Origin: JANXAZ01 sp964504655
GTDB taxonomy: Bacteria > Pseudomonadota > Alphaproteobacteria > Geminicoccales > Geminicoccaceae
Reading direction: 5' to 3'
Length of the DNA stretch: 45,664 nucleotides
Assembly: GCA_964504655.1 (NCBI GenBank)
Contig: CAZDFD010000031.1
Span: 1-45,664, forward strand
Below, piece by piece: positions 1 through 8,521 of this stretch (the stretch's first letter is position 1; the number at the start of each line of letters is the position of its first letter). The notes below the pieces were generated by a model. That model was not told the DNA's origin and ran no database searches. It saw only the letters and a list, made by a program, of their open reading frames with translations. Made by a program: the position numbers and the translations under genes.

Positions 1-222
1 GGGCTCACCGGCACGGTCGAGGAGATCGAGGCGGTCAAGAAGGCCTGGCGGGTCTACGCCAGGAAGTCCGAGGAGAAGCGCGGCGAGGACTATCTCGTCG
101 ACCACTCGACCTTCACCTACCTGATGGGGCCGGACGGCCGCTATCTCGCCCATTTCGGCCACGGCACGAGCCCCGAGCGGATGGCCGAGCGGATCGCCGC
201 GATCGTCGCCGGGGGCTCTTGA
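1..222 (+). CDS. SCO family (SenC/PrrC) copper chaperone, C-terminal part
   Basis: Open from the first base to a TGA at 220-222, giving the last 73 residues of a protein that begins upstream of the window. The stretch with YLVDHSTFTYLMGPDG followed by FGHGTSPERMAERI matches the end of the SCO1/SenC thioredoxin-fold domain. The His of the VDHS motif corresponds to the conserved copper-ligand histidine; the CxxxC ligands would lie upstream and cannot be seen. Family members deliver copper to the CuA centre of cytochrome c oxidase in the periplasm or serve redox roles. The call rests on this C-terminal signature only. Confidence 0.85.
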   Translation, partial: GLTGTVEEIEAVKKAWRVYARKSEEKRGEDYLVDHSTFTYLMGPDGRYLAHFGHGTSPERMAERIAAIVAGGS

Positions 223-281
223 CGCGGCCGCCGCCCACCCCACTTGCCAGCCGGGACCCGGGCCGCTAGACGGCCGGCCAC

Positions 282-358
282 GCGCCCGTAGCTCAACTGG
301 ATAGAGCATCAGACTACGGATCTGAGGGTTAGGGGTTCGAATCCTCTCGGGCGCGCCA
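282..358 (+). tRNA. tRNA-Arg (anticodon ACG)
   Basis: A 77-nt cloverleaf with encoded CCA. The acceptor arm GCGCCCG (282-288) pairs with CGGGCGC (348-354), followed by discriminator G and CCA at 356-358. The anticodon stem TCAGA/TCTGA encloses the loop CTACGGA, so the anticodon is ACG, expected to be edited to ICG and to read CGU/CGC/CGA. The T-arm contains GGTTCGAATCC. The antisense strand gives a short arginine-rich spurious ORF, which was ignored. Confidence 0.97.
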
Positions 359-800
359 CTTCCCGTGTACCAAGGCCGGCAGCGTACCAAGGCCGGTGTC
401 CGATGGTCCTGGCCGTGCATGGGCCACGAGGGCCCAGGCGACCCTCGGCGAGCCGGTGAGCCCGGCATCGTCTCCAAGGTGTGGCCATGGTCGCCACGGC
501 GATTGATGACCTCTCGATGTCTGGTCCGTTCCGGTTCCGACGATCGGCAGCGCCGGCCCGACGGGCAGGAGTTCGCCGATTGCGGTCGCAGGGGCGCTCT
601 TCGGCAAGGTTGCAATTAGGGCCTCTCGCGGACGTTACGCAGCAGACGGCCTCGACGAAGTCCCTTTGTACAAAGACGCCTCACCTCCGCGACGATGCCC
701 GGACCGCCGATGCACCTTCTGGATGGCGTTCCATGCGCTTTCCCGTGGCACGACACGGGTACACCGGACAGCGTCGAGAGAGGGTGCGCGGATGTTGCAC
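359..800. other. Gene-free stretch after tRNA-Arg
   Basis: I see no convincing gene here; ORFs in several frames lack recognisable domains and good ribosome-binding sites. Base composition is visibly less GC-biased than in the flanks. The stretch holds a 13-bp direct repeat (GTACCAAGGCCGG at 367-379 and 384-396), a perfect 12-bp palindrome CTTTGTACAAAG (664-675) and an inverted repeat CCCGTG-N6-CACGGG (742-759) just beyond the 3' end of the SDR gene. It could be a decayed insertion next to the tRNA, but no integrase remnant or duplicated tRNA end is visible. Confidence 0.5.
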
Positions 801-1595
801 CTACTCTGCCCGCGGCGCGGCTGCCGAGCCCGCGAGGATGCCGCCATCGACGTGGATCTCGGCGCCGGTGACGTAGGCGCTTTCATCGCTCGCCAGCATC
901 ACGGCGATCGCGGCGACTTCCTCGGGGGTGCCGAACCGGCGCAGCGGCGTGTCGGCGACGAACGCGGCCATGTTCGCTTCACGCTCCGGTCCCTGGCCCA
1001 GCATCGGCTCCCACATCGGCGTCAGGATCGCGGCGGGGTGAATGGAGTTGCAGCGGACTTTGAGCCCCTGCGCGGCGCAATAGAGCGCGACCGTCTTGGT
1101 GTGGTTGCGGACGGCTGCCTTCGACGAGGCATAAGCGGCCGCTGCGGGAATGCCGACCATGCCGGAGCGCGAGGAGATGTTGATGATCGACCCGGTGCCG
1201 GTGCGTCGCATCGCGCGGATCGCGTATTTGCAACCCAGGAACACGCCGTCGAGATTGGTTGCGTGCACGGCGCGCCAATCGGCAAGCGACGCATGTTCCG
1301 GATCCTGAGCGGCCCCTGCCGTTTCGAACCCGGTGATGCCCGCATTGTTGACCAGAACGTCGAGCCGCCCGAACTTCTGCAGAATGAAGTCGTGTGCCGC
1401 CCGCCATTGATCCTCCTCGCGCACATCCAACGGCACCGCGATGGCATGGATCGCGTGGGCGAAGCGAGCGGCGCCATCGGCATCGATGTCGCTGACCACG
1501 ACCTGGGCGCCTTCGCGCGCGAAGGCCGCCGCGATCGCAGCACCGATCCCGCGCGCGCCGCCGGTGACATGGGTGACCATTCCCTCGAGCCGCAT
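801..1595 (-). CDS. Short-chain dehydrogenase/reductase (SDR), classical type
   Basis: 264-residue classical SDR, probably a cytoplasmic NAD(P)-dependent oxidoreductase. Near the N-terminus lies the Rossmann glycine motif TGGARGIG, then NNAG, the catalytic serine in INISSRSG and the active-site YASSK (Tyr and Lys). The C-terminal segment YVTGAEIHVDGG is typical of the family. An aspartate after the second beta strand (VVSDID) favours NAD over NADP. The start at 1595 was chosen over an upstream ATG at 1634 because GGGGAG lies a few bases ahead and the Rossmann fold begins directly. It stands alone between the gene-free stretch and a GNAT gene. The substrate cannot be deduced; 3-alpha/20-beta-hydroxysteroid or cyclic-alcohol dehydrogenases are similar in style. 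Confidence 0.9.
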   Translation of the reverse strand: MRLEGMVTHVTGGARGIGAAIAAAFAREGAQVVVSDIDADGAARFAHAIHAIAVPLDVREEDQWRAAHDFILQKFGRLDVLVNNAGITGFETAGAAQDPEHASLADWRAVHATNLDGVFLGCKYAIRAMRRTGTGSIINISSRSGMVGIPAAAAYASSKAAVRNHTKTVALYCAAQGLKVRCNSIHPAAILTPMWEPMLGQGPEREANMAAFVADTPLRRFGTPEEVAAIAVMLASDESAYVTGAEIHVDGGILAGSAAAPRAE

Positions 1596-1760
1596 CGCGT
1601 CTCCCCGCCGATCGTTGCCCCTTGCACCGCACACATCCCGTGCCGGACCATCAGGCCGCGCCCGGCTGTGATCAGGTATCGGACGCCGACCAGATGTTGG
1701 CGAGTTCCGGACGTCACGACGGCCCGGCGCCAGCTCCAGCCATAGACACCTCTGCTCGCC

Positions 1761-2288
1761 TCAGGGCGACCAGAGCCCGGGCTCCTGCCAGGCGGGCGGC
1801 GGCCGGAGCGGGCCCGCGAGCGCCGGGGCCCGCGGCTCCAGATCGAGCGACTGCCAGGCGTCCCGCCAGGCCTCGGGCAGGGGGTAGGGGGGTGCCACCC
1901 TGCGCTCCGGCCGGAAGCCGAGCCGGCCGTACCAGGCGGGATCGCCGAGCACCAGGACCTTGCGGAGGCCGCGCCCGCGCGCCCGCCGCAGTCCCTCTGC
2001 GACCAGGGCCCGGCCGATCCCCTGCCGCTGCCGGGCGGGTGCGACGGCCAGGGGCCCGAGCAGCGCCGCCACGTTCGGCCGATCGCCGACGCCAGAGGGC
2101 GTAAGGAGGACGTGGCCCGCGAGCTCCCGGCCGCTGCGGGCGGCGAGCGAGACGAGGCCGGGCTCCTCCTCGAGCAGCCGGCGGACGAGCGGGAGGAGGT
2201 CCTCCGCCGGGAACGCCGCCCGGTAGAGCGCCTCGAGCGCCGGCCCGTCGCCGGCCCCGGTCGCCCCGATCGCGACACCCTCGAGCAT
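1761..2288 (-). CDS. GNAT family N-acetyltransferase (YhbS-like)
   Basis: 175-residue single-domain GNAT protein. The acetyl-CoA binding motif A appears as LGPLAVAPARQRQGIGRALV (about residues 78-97), followed by VLVLGDPAWYGRLGFRPE, which is characteristic of the YhbS-type (COG3153) subfamily. Family members transfer an acetyl group from acetyl-CoA to amines, but the substrate of this subfamily is mostly unknown. The ATG at 2288 gives a start immediately before the first beta strand; the Shine-Dalgarno is weak. It lies 165 nt upstream, in transcription order, of the SDR gene with no sign of a shared operon, and diverges from the ABC operon on the other side. Confidence 0.85.
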   Translation of the reverse strand: MLEGVAIGATGAGDGPALEALYRAAFPAEDLLPLVRRLLEEEPGLVSLAARSGRELAGHVLLTPSGVGDRPNVAALLGPLAVAPARQRQGIGRALVAEGLRRARGRGLRKVLVLGDPAWYGRLGFRPERRVAPPYPLPEAWRDAWQSLDLEPRAPALAGPLRPPPAWQEPGLWSP

Positions 2289-2480
2289 CGAGGAAGGCCC
2301 ACCCCCGATCCAGGCTAGGTCGCCGGCCCGGCCGCCGCAACCCGCGGCCGCGCGGGCACCGCACGGCACCCGCTTACCGGCGGCCCGTGGCCGCGCTAGA
2401 AGCGGGGGGCGGCCCGGCTGCAGGTCCGGGCGAGGCGGCCGCCCGGCCAGCGGGCCGGCCAGCAGGGAGGTCCTCGAAGC

Positions 2481-3929
2481 ATGATGCGCAGGCGTGAGGT
2501 CATGGCCGCCGGGGCGGCGGCGGGCGTCCTGGCGGCGACCGGCCGGCCGGCGGCGGCGGCGTCGGCCGCGGCCACCGCGGTCGAGGCGGCCAAGAAGCTC
2601 GGCCCCCAGGAGATCACCATCGTCTGGGAGGCGGGGCTGCAGTCGCTCGATCCCTTGAACTTCAGTGGACCGCTCTGGGAGAAGCAGACCGGCACCAAGG
2701 TCAAGGTGATCGAGGTCTCGACGGCCGAGATGTTCACCAAGATCCTGCAGGAGCACCGGGCCGGCACCGGCGCCTACGACGCCTTGAACGTGATCCCGGC
2801 CTGGATGGCGGATCTGGTGCGGGCCGGCGCGCTCGAGCCGCTCGACGCGCTGGTCGACAAGTACGGCTACCGCGACGAGCTCAAGGAGATCGCGCCGGTC
2901 TACCGCGACAACCAGATGACCGTCGGCGGCAAGATCTACGGCTTTCCCGACGACGGCGACGTCTTCGTGATGTACTACCGCAAGGACGTGCTCGGCGACC
3001 CCAAGGTCCAGGCCGCCTACAAGGCCAAGACCGGCAAGGACCTGCCGGTGCCGCCCAAGACCTGGGACGAGCTGTACGACGTCGCGGCGGCGATCAACGA
3101 GGTGACCGGCAAGAAGCCGCACGGGTGCGCCTTCTTCCGCGAGGCACCCTACATGCAGTTCATGTTCCAGGAGCGGTTCCGCAACAACGGCGGCAAGTTC
3201 TTCGACGCGGCGACGATGAAGGCCACGATCAACAGCGAGGCCGGGGTCAAGACCTTCCAGGGCTGGCTCAAGGAGAACAAGCTCGGGCCGGCGGGCATGG
3301 AGGCCTGGGGCTTCGTCGAGAACCTGGCGGCCTTCCTCAAGGGCGACAGCGCCATCACCATCTCCTGGCCGCCCTACGGCCGCTGGGCGGCGGGCTACGG
3401 CACCGACGAGAAGGCGCTCTCCTGGGTGCCCAAGTCGCAGATCGCGGGCAAGGTCGGCTACGCCATGCCGCCGGGCGGCCACCCGCAGCTCGCGGCCGGC
3501 TTCTCGCTCTGCGTCTCCTCCTCCTCGAAGAAGAAGGAGGCGGCCTATCTGTTCATCCAGTGGCTCAACTCCAAGGACACCTCGCTGCAGCGCGTCCAGC
3601 TCCCCTTCGCGCTCCGCGACCCGTTCCGCGACAGCCACTTCGCCTCGGAGGAGTACCGCCGGCGCTGGCCCGAGGCGCCCGAGTACCTGGCGGCGCTGCA
3701 GGCGGGTGCCGTCAACGGTCTCCTGGATCTGTCGCTGATCCAGACCGACAAGTACGAGGAGGCGCTGCGCCAGGGCATCTCGCGGCTCTGGGCGGGCGAG
3801 GATCCGAAGAAGATCCTCGACGACGTCGCCGCCGCCTGGGACCGGATCACCCAGCAGATCGGCGTCGAGAAGCAGAAGGCGGCTTATGCCGAGTGGGCCG
3901 CCAAGCCCAACGCCTATCCCAAGCTCTGA
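2481..3929 (+). CDS. ABC transporter extracellular solute-binding protein, family 1 (sugar type)
   Basis: 482-residue periplasmic binding protein, first gene of an importer operon. The N-terminus MMRRREVMAAGAAAG has twin arginines followed by a hydrophobic alanine-rich stretch, consistent with a Tat signal, with cleavage probably near residues 25-30. The mature protein has the alpha/beta layout of family-1 binding proteins, with IPAWMADLVRAGALEPLD, the MYYRKDVL segment and a C-terminal LFIQWLNSKD helix typical of carbohydrate-binding members. A strong GGGAGG (2465-2470) precedes two adjacent ATGs (2481 and 2484). Downstream are two CUT1-like permeases. The ligand is not deducible; sugars, polyols or glycerol phosphate are likely classes. 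Confidence 0.9.
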   Translation: MMRRREVMAAGAAAGVLAATGRPAAAASAAATAVEAAKKLGPQEITIVWEAGLQSLDPLNFSGPLWEKQTGTKVKVIEVSTAEMFTKILQEHRAGTGAYDALNVIPAWMADLVRAGALEPLDALVDKYGYRDELKEIAPVYRDNQMTVGGKIYGFPDDGDVFVMYYRKDVLGDPKVQAAYKAKTGKDLPVPPKTWDELYDVAAAINEVTGKKPHGCAFFREAPYMQFMFQERFRNNGGKFFDAATMKATINSEAGVKTFQGWLKENKLGPAGMEAWGFVENLAAFLKGDSAITISWPPYGRWAAGYGTDEKALSWVPKSQIAGKVGYAMPPGGHPQLAAGFSLCVSSSSKKKEAAYLFIQWLNSKDTSLQRVQLPFALRDPFRDSHFASEEYRRRWPEAPEYLAALQAGAVNGLLDLSLIQTDKYEEALRQGISRLWAGEDPKKILDDVAAAWDRITQQIGVEKQKAAYAEWAAKPNAYPKL

Positions 3930-3935
3930 GCGGCG

Positions 3936-3968
3936 CGCCCGGCCGGGAGAGGAGCTCCCGGCCGGGCG
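3936..3968 (+). promoter_or_regulatory. Intercistronic stem-loop after binding-protein gene
   Basis: Perfect 14-bp inverted repeat: CGCCCGGCCGGGAG at 3936-3949, loop AGGAG, complementary arm 3955-3968. It starts 7 nt after the binding-protein stop and lies 55 nt before the first permease. No T-tract follows, so simple termination is less likely than mRNA 3'-end protection or partial attenuation, which would keep the binding protein in excess over the membrane subunits. Confidence 0.75.
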
Positions 3969-4023
3969 GCATCCTCGGCGCTGGATCCTAGGCTAGGTCT
4001 GGAAGCCTGTCAAGGGAGGGAGC

Positions 4024-4941
4024 ATGGCCGCGGCGGTCGAAGCGGCGGGGGTGCGGCACGAGCCGCTGCGCGCGGCCTGGGCCGACCGGCAGTTCCGCTG
4101 GCTGCTCGTCGCACCCGCGACCTTCGTGATCCTGCTCGTGGGCCTGTTCCCGTTCGTCTACACGCTCCTCGTGTCCTTCCAGAACATCACCATGCTGGAG
4201 GAGGACACGAGCTTCCAGGGGCTCGCCAACTACGCCCGGCTGCTCGCCGACCCGCGCTTCTGGGAGGCGCTCGGCCACACCCTCCTGTTCCTGGGCGTGG
4301 CGCTGCCGGCCGAACTCGCCTTGGGCTTCCTCCTGGCGCTCCTGTTCCTCGAGAGGATGCCGGGCCGGCAAGTGCTGATCGCCCTGATCGTCCTGCCGGT
4401 CGTGGTCTCGCCGATCGTCGCCGGTGCGACCTGGCGGCTTTTGTTCGACAACCGCTTCGGGCCGATCAACCAGATCCTGTCCTGGATCGCGGGCGAGCCG
4501 GTCACGATCCTCTGGATCAACAATCCCTCCTTCGTCTACCCGGCCATTCTGTTGGCCGAGATCTGGCAGTGGACGCCCTTCATGTTCCTGCTGCTGTGGG
4601 CGGCGTTGAACGAAGTGGACAGATCGCAGCTCGAATCGGCCGAGATCGACGGCGCCACCTGGCTGCAGCGGCTCTTCTGGATCGTCCTGCCGGCGATCCG
4701 CCCGGTCGTCGTCATCGCGCTTCTGATCCGCGGCCTCGACCTCTTCCGGCTGTTCGACGTGGTCTGGGGGCTCACCCGCGGCGGCCCCGGCACGATGACC
4801 GAGACGATCTCGATCTACGCCTACGTGGTGGGCTTCCAGCAGTTCGAGACCTCCTACGCGGCGGCCATGGCGCTGGTCATCATCCTGCTGCTCTCGGCGC
4901 TCGTGATGACCGCGCTCGACCGCGTGGCGATCGCCCGATGA
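4024..4941 (+). CDS. ABC transporter permease, CUT1 family (MalF/UgpA-like)
   Basis: 305-residue inner-membrane permease with about six hydrophobic segments, the first at residues 27-48 (LLVAPATFVILLVGLFPFVYTL). The cytoplasmic EAA loop that docks the ATPase is seen as LESAEIDGATWLQRLFWIVLP (about residues 203-223). AAGGGAGGG directly ahead of the ATG fixes the start. It is the second gene of the importer operon, separated from the binding protein by a strong stem-loop, and is followed after 10 nt by the second permease. It pairs with that permease as the heterodimeric membrane core. Confidence 0.92.
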   Translation: MAAAVEAAGVRHEPLRAAWADRQFRWLLVAPATFVILLVGLFPFVYTLLVSFQNITMLEEDTSFQGLANYARLLADPRFWEALGHTLLFLGVALPAELALGFLLALLFLERMPGRQVLIALIVLPVVVSPIVAGATWRLLFDNRFGPINQILSWIAGEPVTILWINNPSFVYPAILLAEIWQWTPFMFLLLWAALNEVDRSQLESAEIDGATWLQRLFWIVLPAIRPVVVIALLIRGLDLFRLFDVVWGLTRGGPGTMTETISIYAYVVGFQQFETSYAAAMALVIILLLSALVMTALDRVAIAR

Positions 4942-4951
4942 GGGGCGTCCG

Positions 4952-5776
4952 ATGAGGGCGGATCGCGGGCTCGGCCTCGCGCTGCGGACCGCGGCGGCAC
5001 TCCTGGCCGTGATCTTCTTCCTGTTCCCGGTCTACTGGCTGTTCATGATCTCGTTCAAGACGCCGGACGAGATCTTCGCCTACCCGCCGGTCTGGTGGCC
5101 GGCCTCGCTGCAGACCGGCAACTACGCCGTCCTGTTCAAGGACGGCGACGCCTGGACGGTGTGGAACAGCCTCGTGCTCGCGACCACGAGCACGCTGGCC
5201 GCCACGCTGCTCGGCACCATGGCCGCCTACTCGATCGCCCGGTTCGGCACCGGCGGCAAGCATTACGCCAACTGGGTCATCTCCAACCGGATGATCCCGC
5301 CCATCGCGATCGTCTTTCCCGTCTTCTTGCTGTTCGTGAAGCTCGGCTGGGTCGACACCTATCATGGGCTGATCGTCCTCTACACGGCCTTCAACCTGCC
5401 CTATGTCATCTGGATGATGCGCGGCTACGTCCAGGACGTGCCCCTCGAGCTCGAGGAGGCGGCGCTGGTCGACGGCTGCACGCGCTGGCAGGTCTTGTGG
5501 AAGGTCGTGTTCCCCGTGGTCCGCGGCGGCCTCTTCGCCACCGCGGTGTTCACCTTCGTCTTCGCGTGGAACGATTTTCTGTTCGCCCTGATCCTCTCGC
5601 GCAGCAACGTGGTGACCTTCCCGGTCCAGGTGACCCACTATTTCGGCGGCCAGTCCAACTTCTGGGCCAAGATCGCGGCGATGAGCGTGCTCGGGACCTT
5701 GCCGATCTTCATCGTCGTGGCGACGCTGCAGCGGTTCCTCGTGCGGGGCATCTCCTTGGGGGCGGTCAAGGGGTAG
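4952..5776 (+). CDS. ABC transporter permease, CUT1 family (MalG/UgpE-like)
   Basis: 274-residue inner-membrane permease with about six transmembrane segments, the first at residues 10-34. The EAA motif is LEEAALVDGCTRWQVLWKVVFPVV near residues 167-190. The C-terminus ends shortly after the last membrane helix with RFLVRGISLGAVKG, which matches MalG-type subunits (FVRGLTAGAVKG). Only 10 nt separate it from the preceding permease, so the two are cotranscribed and probably translationally coupled. No ATP-binding subunit follows; the operon ends here with two hairpins. Confidence 0.93.
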   Translation: MRADRGLGLALRTAAALLAVIFFLFPVYWLFMISFKTPDEIFAYPPVWWPASLQTGNYAVLFKDGDAWTVWNSLVLATTSTLAATLLGTMAAYSIARFGTGGKHYANWVISNRMIPPIAIVFPVFLLFVKLGWVDTYHGLIVLYTAFNLPYVIWMMRGYVQDVPLELEEAALVDGCTRWQVLWKVVFPVVRGGLFATAVFTFVFAWNDFLFALILSRSNVVTFPVQVTHYFGGQSNFWAKIAAMSVLGTLPIFIVVATLQRFLVRGISLGAVKG

Positions 5777-5778
5777 GA

Positions 5779-5819
5779 GCGCCTCGGGAGGCGCGTGCCA
5801 CGACCGCCGGTGCCGGCGG
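5779..5819 (+). terminator. Candidate terminator hairpins after the ABC operon
   Basis: Two adjacent GC-rich hairpins begin 2 nt past the permease stop: GCGCCT-CGGG-AGGCGC (5779-5794) and CCGCCG-GTGC-CGGCGG (5804-5819). There is no T-run, so they may be Rho-assisted or 3'-stabilising structures rather than classical intrinsic terminators. Confidence 0.4.
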
Positions 5820-5909
5820 CCGTGGCCGTCCGCGACCCAGAGCCGCCCCTCGGGAGCCTCGTGCCGCGGGCGGCGTGGCGGGGTGGCGGGGAGGGGGTGA
5901 GGGTGCGTG

Positions 5910-5938
5910 TTGACAATCATCCTAGTATAGGATAGAAG
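5910..5938 (+). promoter_or_regulatory. Sigma70-type promoter with palindromic operator
   Basis: A perfect -35 box TTGACA (5910-5915) is followed after 17 nt by a -10-like TAGAAG (5933-5938). Between them lies the perfect palindrome ATCCTA-GTA-TAGGAT (5919-5933). A dimeric regulator bound there would block the spacer and the -10. It is one of the few AT-rich patches in the window and points into the orphan gene starting at 5967. The regulator family cannot be named from the site. Confidence 0.6.
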
Positions 5939-5966
5939 GGCTGGGCAACCGGCGGGAGAGCTGCCC

Positions 5967-6920
5967 TTGTCCCTCGCCTCCACGGCCCCGGACGGGCCGG
6001 TCCTCGACGCGCTCCTGCCCGACGGGCCGGCGCGCGCCGCCTTCGCCGCGCTCCGCCGCGACTGGCACGCGCGCATCGCCCCGATCGACACCGCCGAGCG
6101 GGCGGTGGCCGATTCGGTGGCGGCCCTCGCCTGGCGGCGGCTGCGGCTCGACGCGGTCGAGGAGCGCCTCATGGGCGCGCTCCTCGAGGCGCGGCCGCTC
6201 GAGGGCTGGCCCTCGCTCGCCACCCTGCAGCGGGCCCGCCACCGCCTCGAGGCCGACCGCCGGATGCTCGGTTACGAGATGGAGGAGCTGCGCTACGGCC
6301 GGCCGCAGCCGCTGCCGGTCCCCGGGCTCAACCCCGACCGCCTCGAGTGGCTCGCCCGGAAGCTGCGCGACGGCACGCTCCGCGGGCCCGCGGCCCGGAG
6401 CCCCGAGGCGCGGACCGCCGACCCGGCGCCGCGCCCGGCCGCCGAGGCGGGGGCGTCGCGGCCCACGGCATCGGGGCGGTCCGCAGCAGGGCCGGCGGCG
6501 CGGTCGCCGGTGGCGGGACCGTCCGGAGCCGGGCCGGTGGCGCGGTCGCCGGTGGCGGGGCCGTCCGCAGCGGGGCCGGCGAACGGGCCGCGCCCACCGG
6601 CGCCGGGGCCGGGGCCGGGACCGTCCGGAGCCGGGCCGGCGGTGGACGGGCCGTTCGCAGCGGCGGCGGCGTCCGCGGCGGTCGGGCCTGCGGCGGCCGC
6701 GGCCGCACCGGTCGGGGCCGGGCTCTCGCGGTTCGCGGCGGCGGCGCCTTCCGATCCGCTCGCCGCGGCCTGCCCGTGGCCCGCGCGCCGGCGCACCGAC
6801 TGGCTGGGCTCGGCCTCGACCTACGCGCTCGCGGTGGGCGCCATGGCCGGCGCGTCCGGGGCCGGCGGCTCGGGCCGAGGCGCCATGTCCGGCGGCTCGG
6901 GGGCCGGCGGCTCCGGCTGA
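5967..6920 (+). CDS. Orphan protein: helical N-terminal domain plus low-complexity A/P/G tail
   Basis: 317 residues, not recognised. The TTG start at 5967 follows GGGAG (5954-5958) with about 8 nt spacing and sits about 25-30 nt after a strong promoter/operator. Residues 1-130 look like a folded, charged helical domain (RAAFAALRRDWHARIAPID, ADSVAALAWRRLRLDAVEER, RARHRLEADRRMLGYEMEEL). Its style recalls small alphaproteobacterial hypothetical proteins with a W-R-L-R-R helix, but I cannot assign a family. Residues 140-317 are low complexity, rich in Ala, Pro and Gly, and include a 14-residue repeat encoded by two 42-bp units (6489-6530, 6531-6572). There is no signal peptide or membrane segment. 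It is convergent with guaA, whose stop is 29 nt away. The coding status of the tail is less certain than that of the N-terminal part. Confidence 0.6.
   Translation: MSLASTAPDGPVLDALLPDGPARAAFAALRRDWHARIAPIDTAERAVADSVAALAWRRLRLDAVEERLMGALLEARPLEGWPSLATLQRARHRLEADRRMLGYEMEELRYGRPQPLPVPGLNPDRLEWLARKLRDGTLRGPAARSPEARTADPAPRPAAEAGASRPTASGRSAAGPAARSPVAGPSGAGPVARSPVAGPSAAGPANGPRPPAPGPGPGPSGAGPAVDGPFAAAAASAAVGPAAAAAAPVGAGLSRFAAAAPSDPLAAACPWPARRRTDWLGSASTYALAVGAMAGASGAGGSGRGAMSGGSGAGGSG
6489..6572 (+). repeat. Two tandem 42-bp units inside the orphan gene
   Basis: Units 6489-6530 and 6531-6572 differ at only a few positions and encode GPAARSPVAGPSGA and GPVARSPVAGPSAA. The length is a multiple of three, so copy-number change would keep the frame. 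Confidence 0.8.
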
Positions 6921-6949
6921 GGTATCCTCGGCCCGGGAGCGGCCGCGGC

Positions 6950-8494
<1,545 letters not shown>

Positions 8495-8521
8495 GCGATC
8501 CCTCCCGCCGGTGCCGCCGCG

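Noticed and set aside
309..497. Minus-strand ORF ending in RGFEPLTLRSVV over the tRNA
   Set aside because: This is the well-known spurious translation of an antisense tRNA-Arg.
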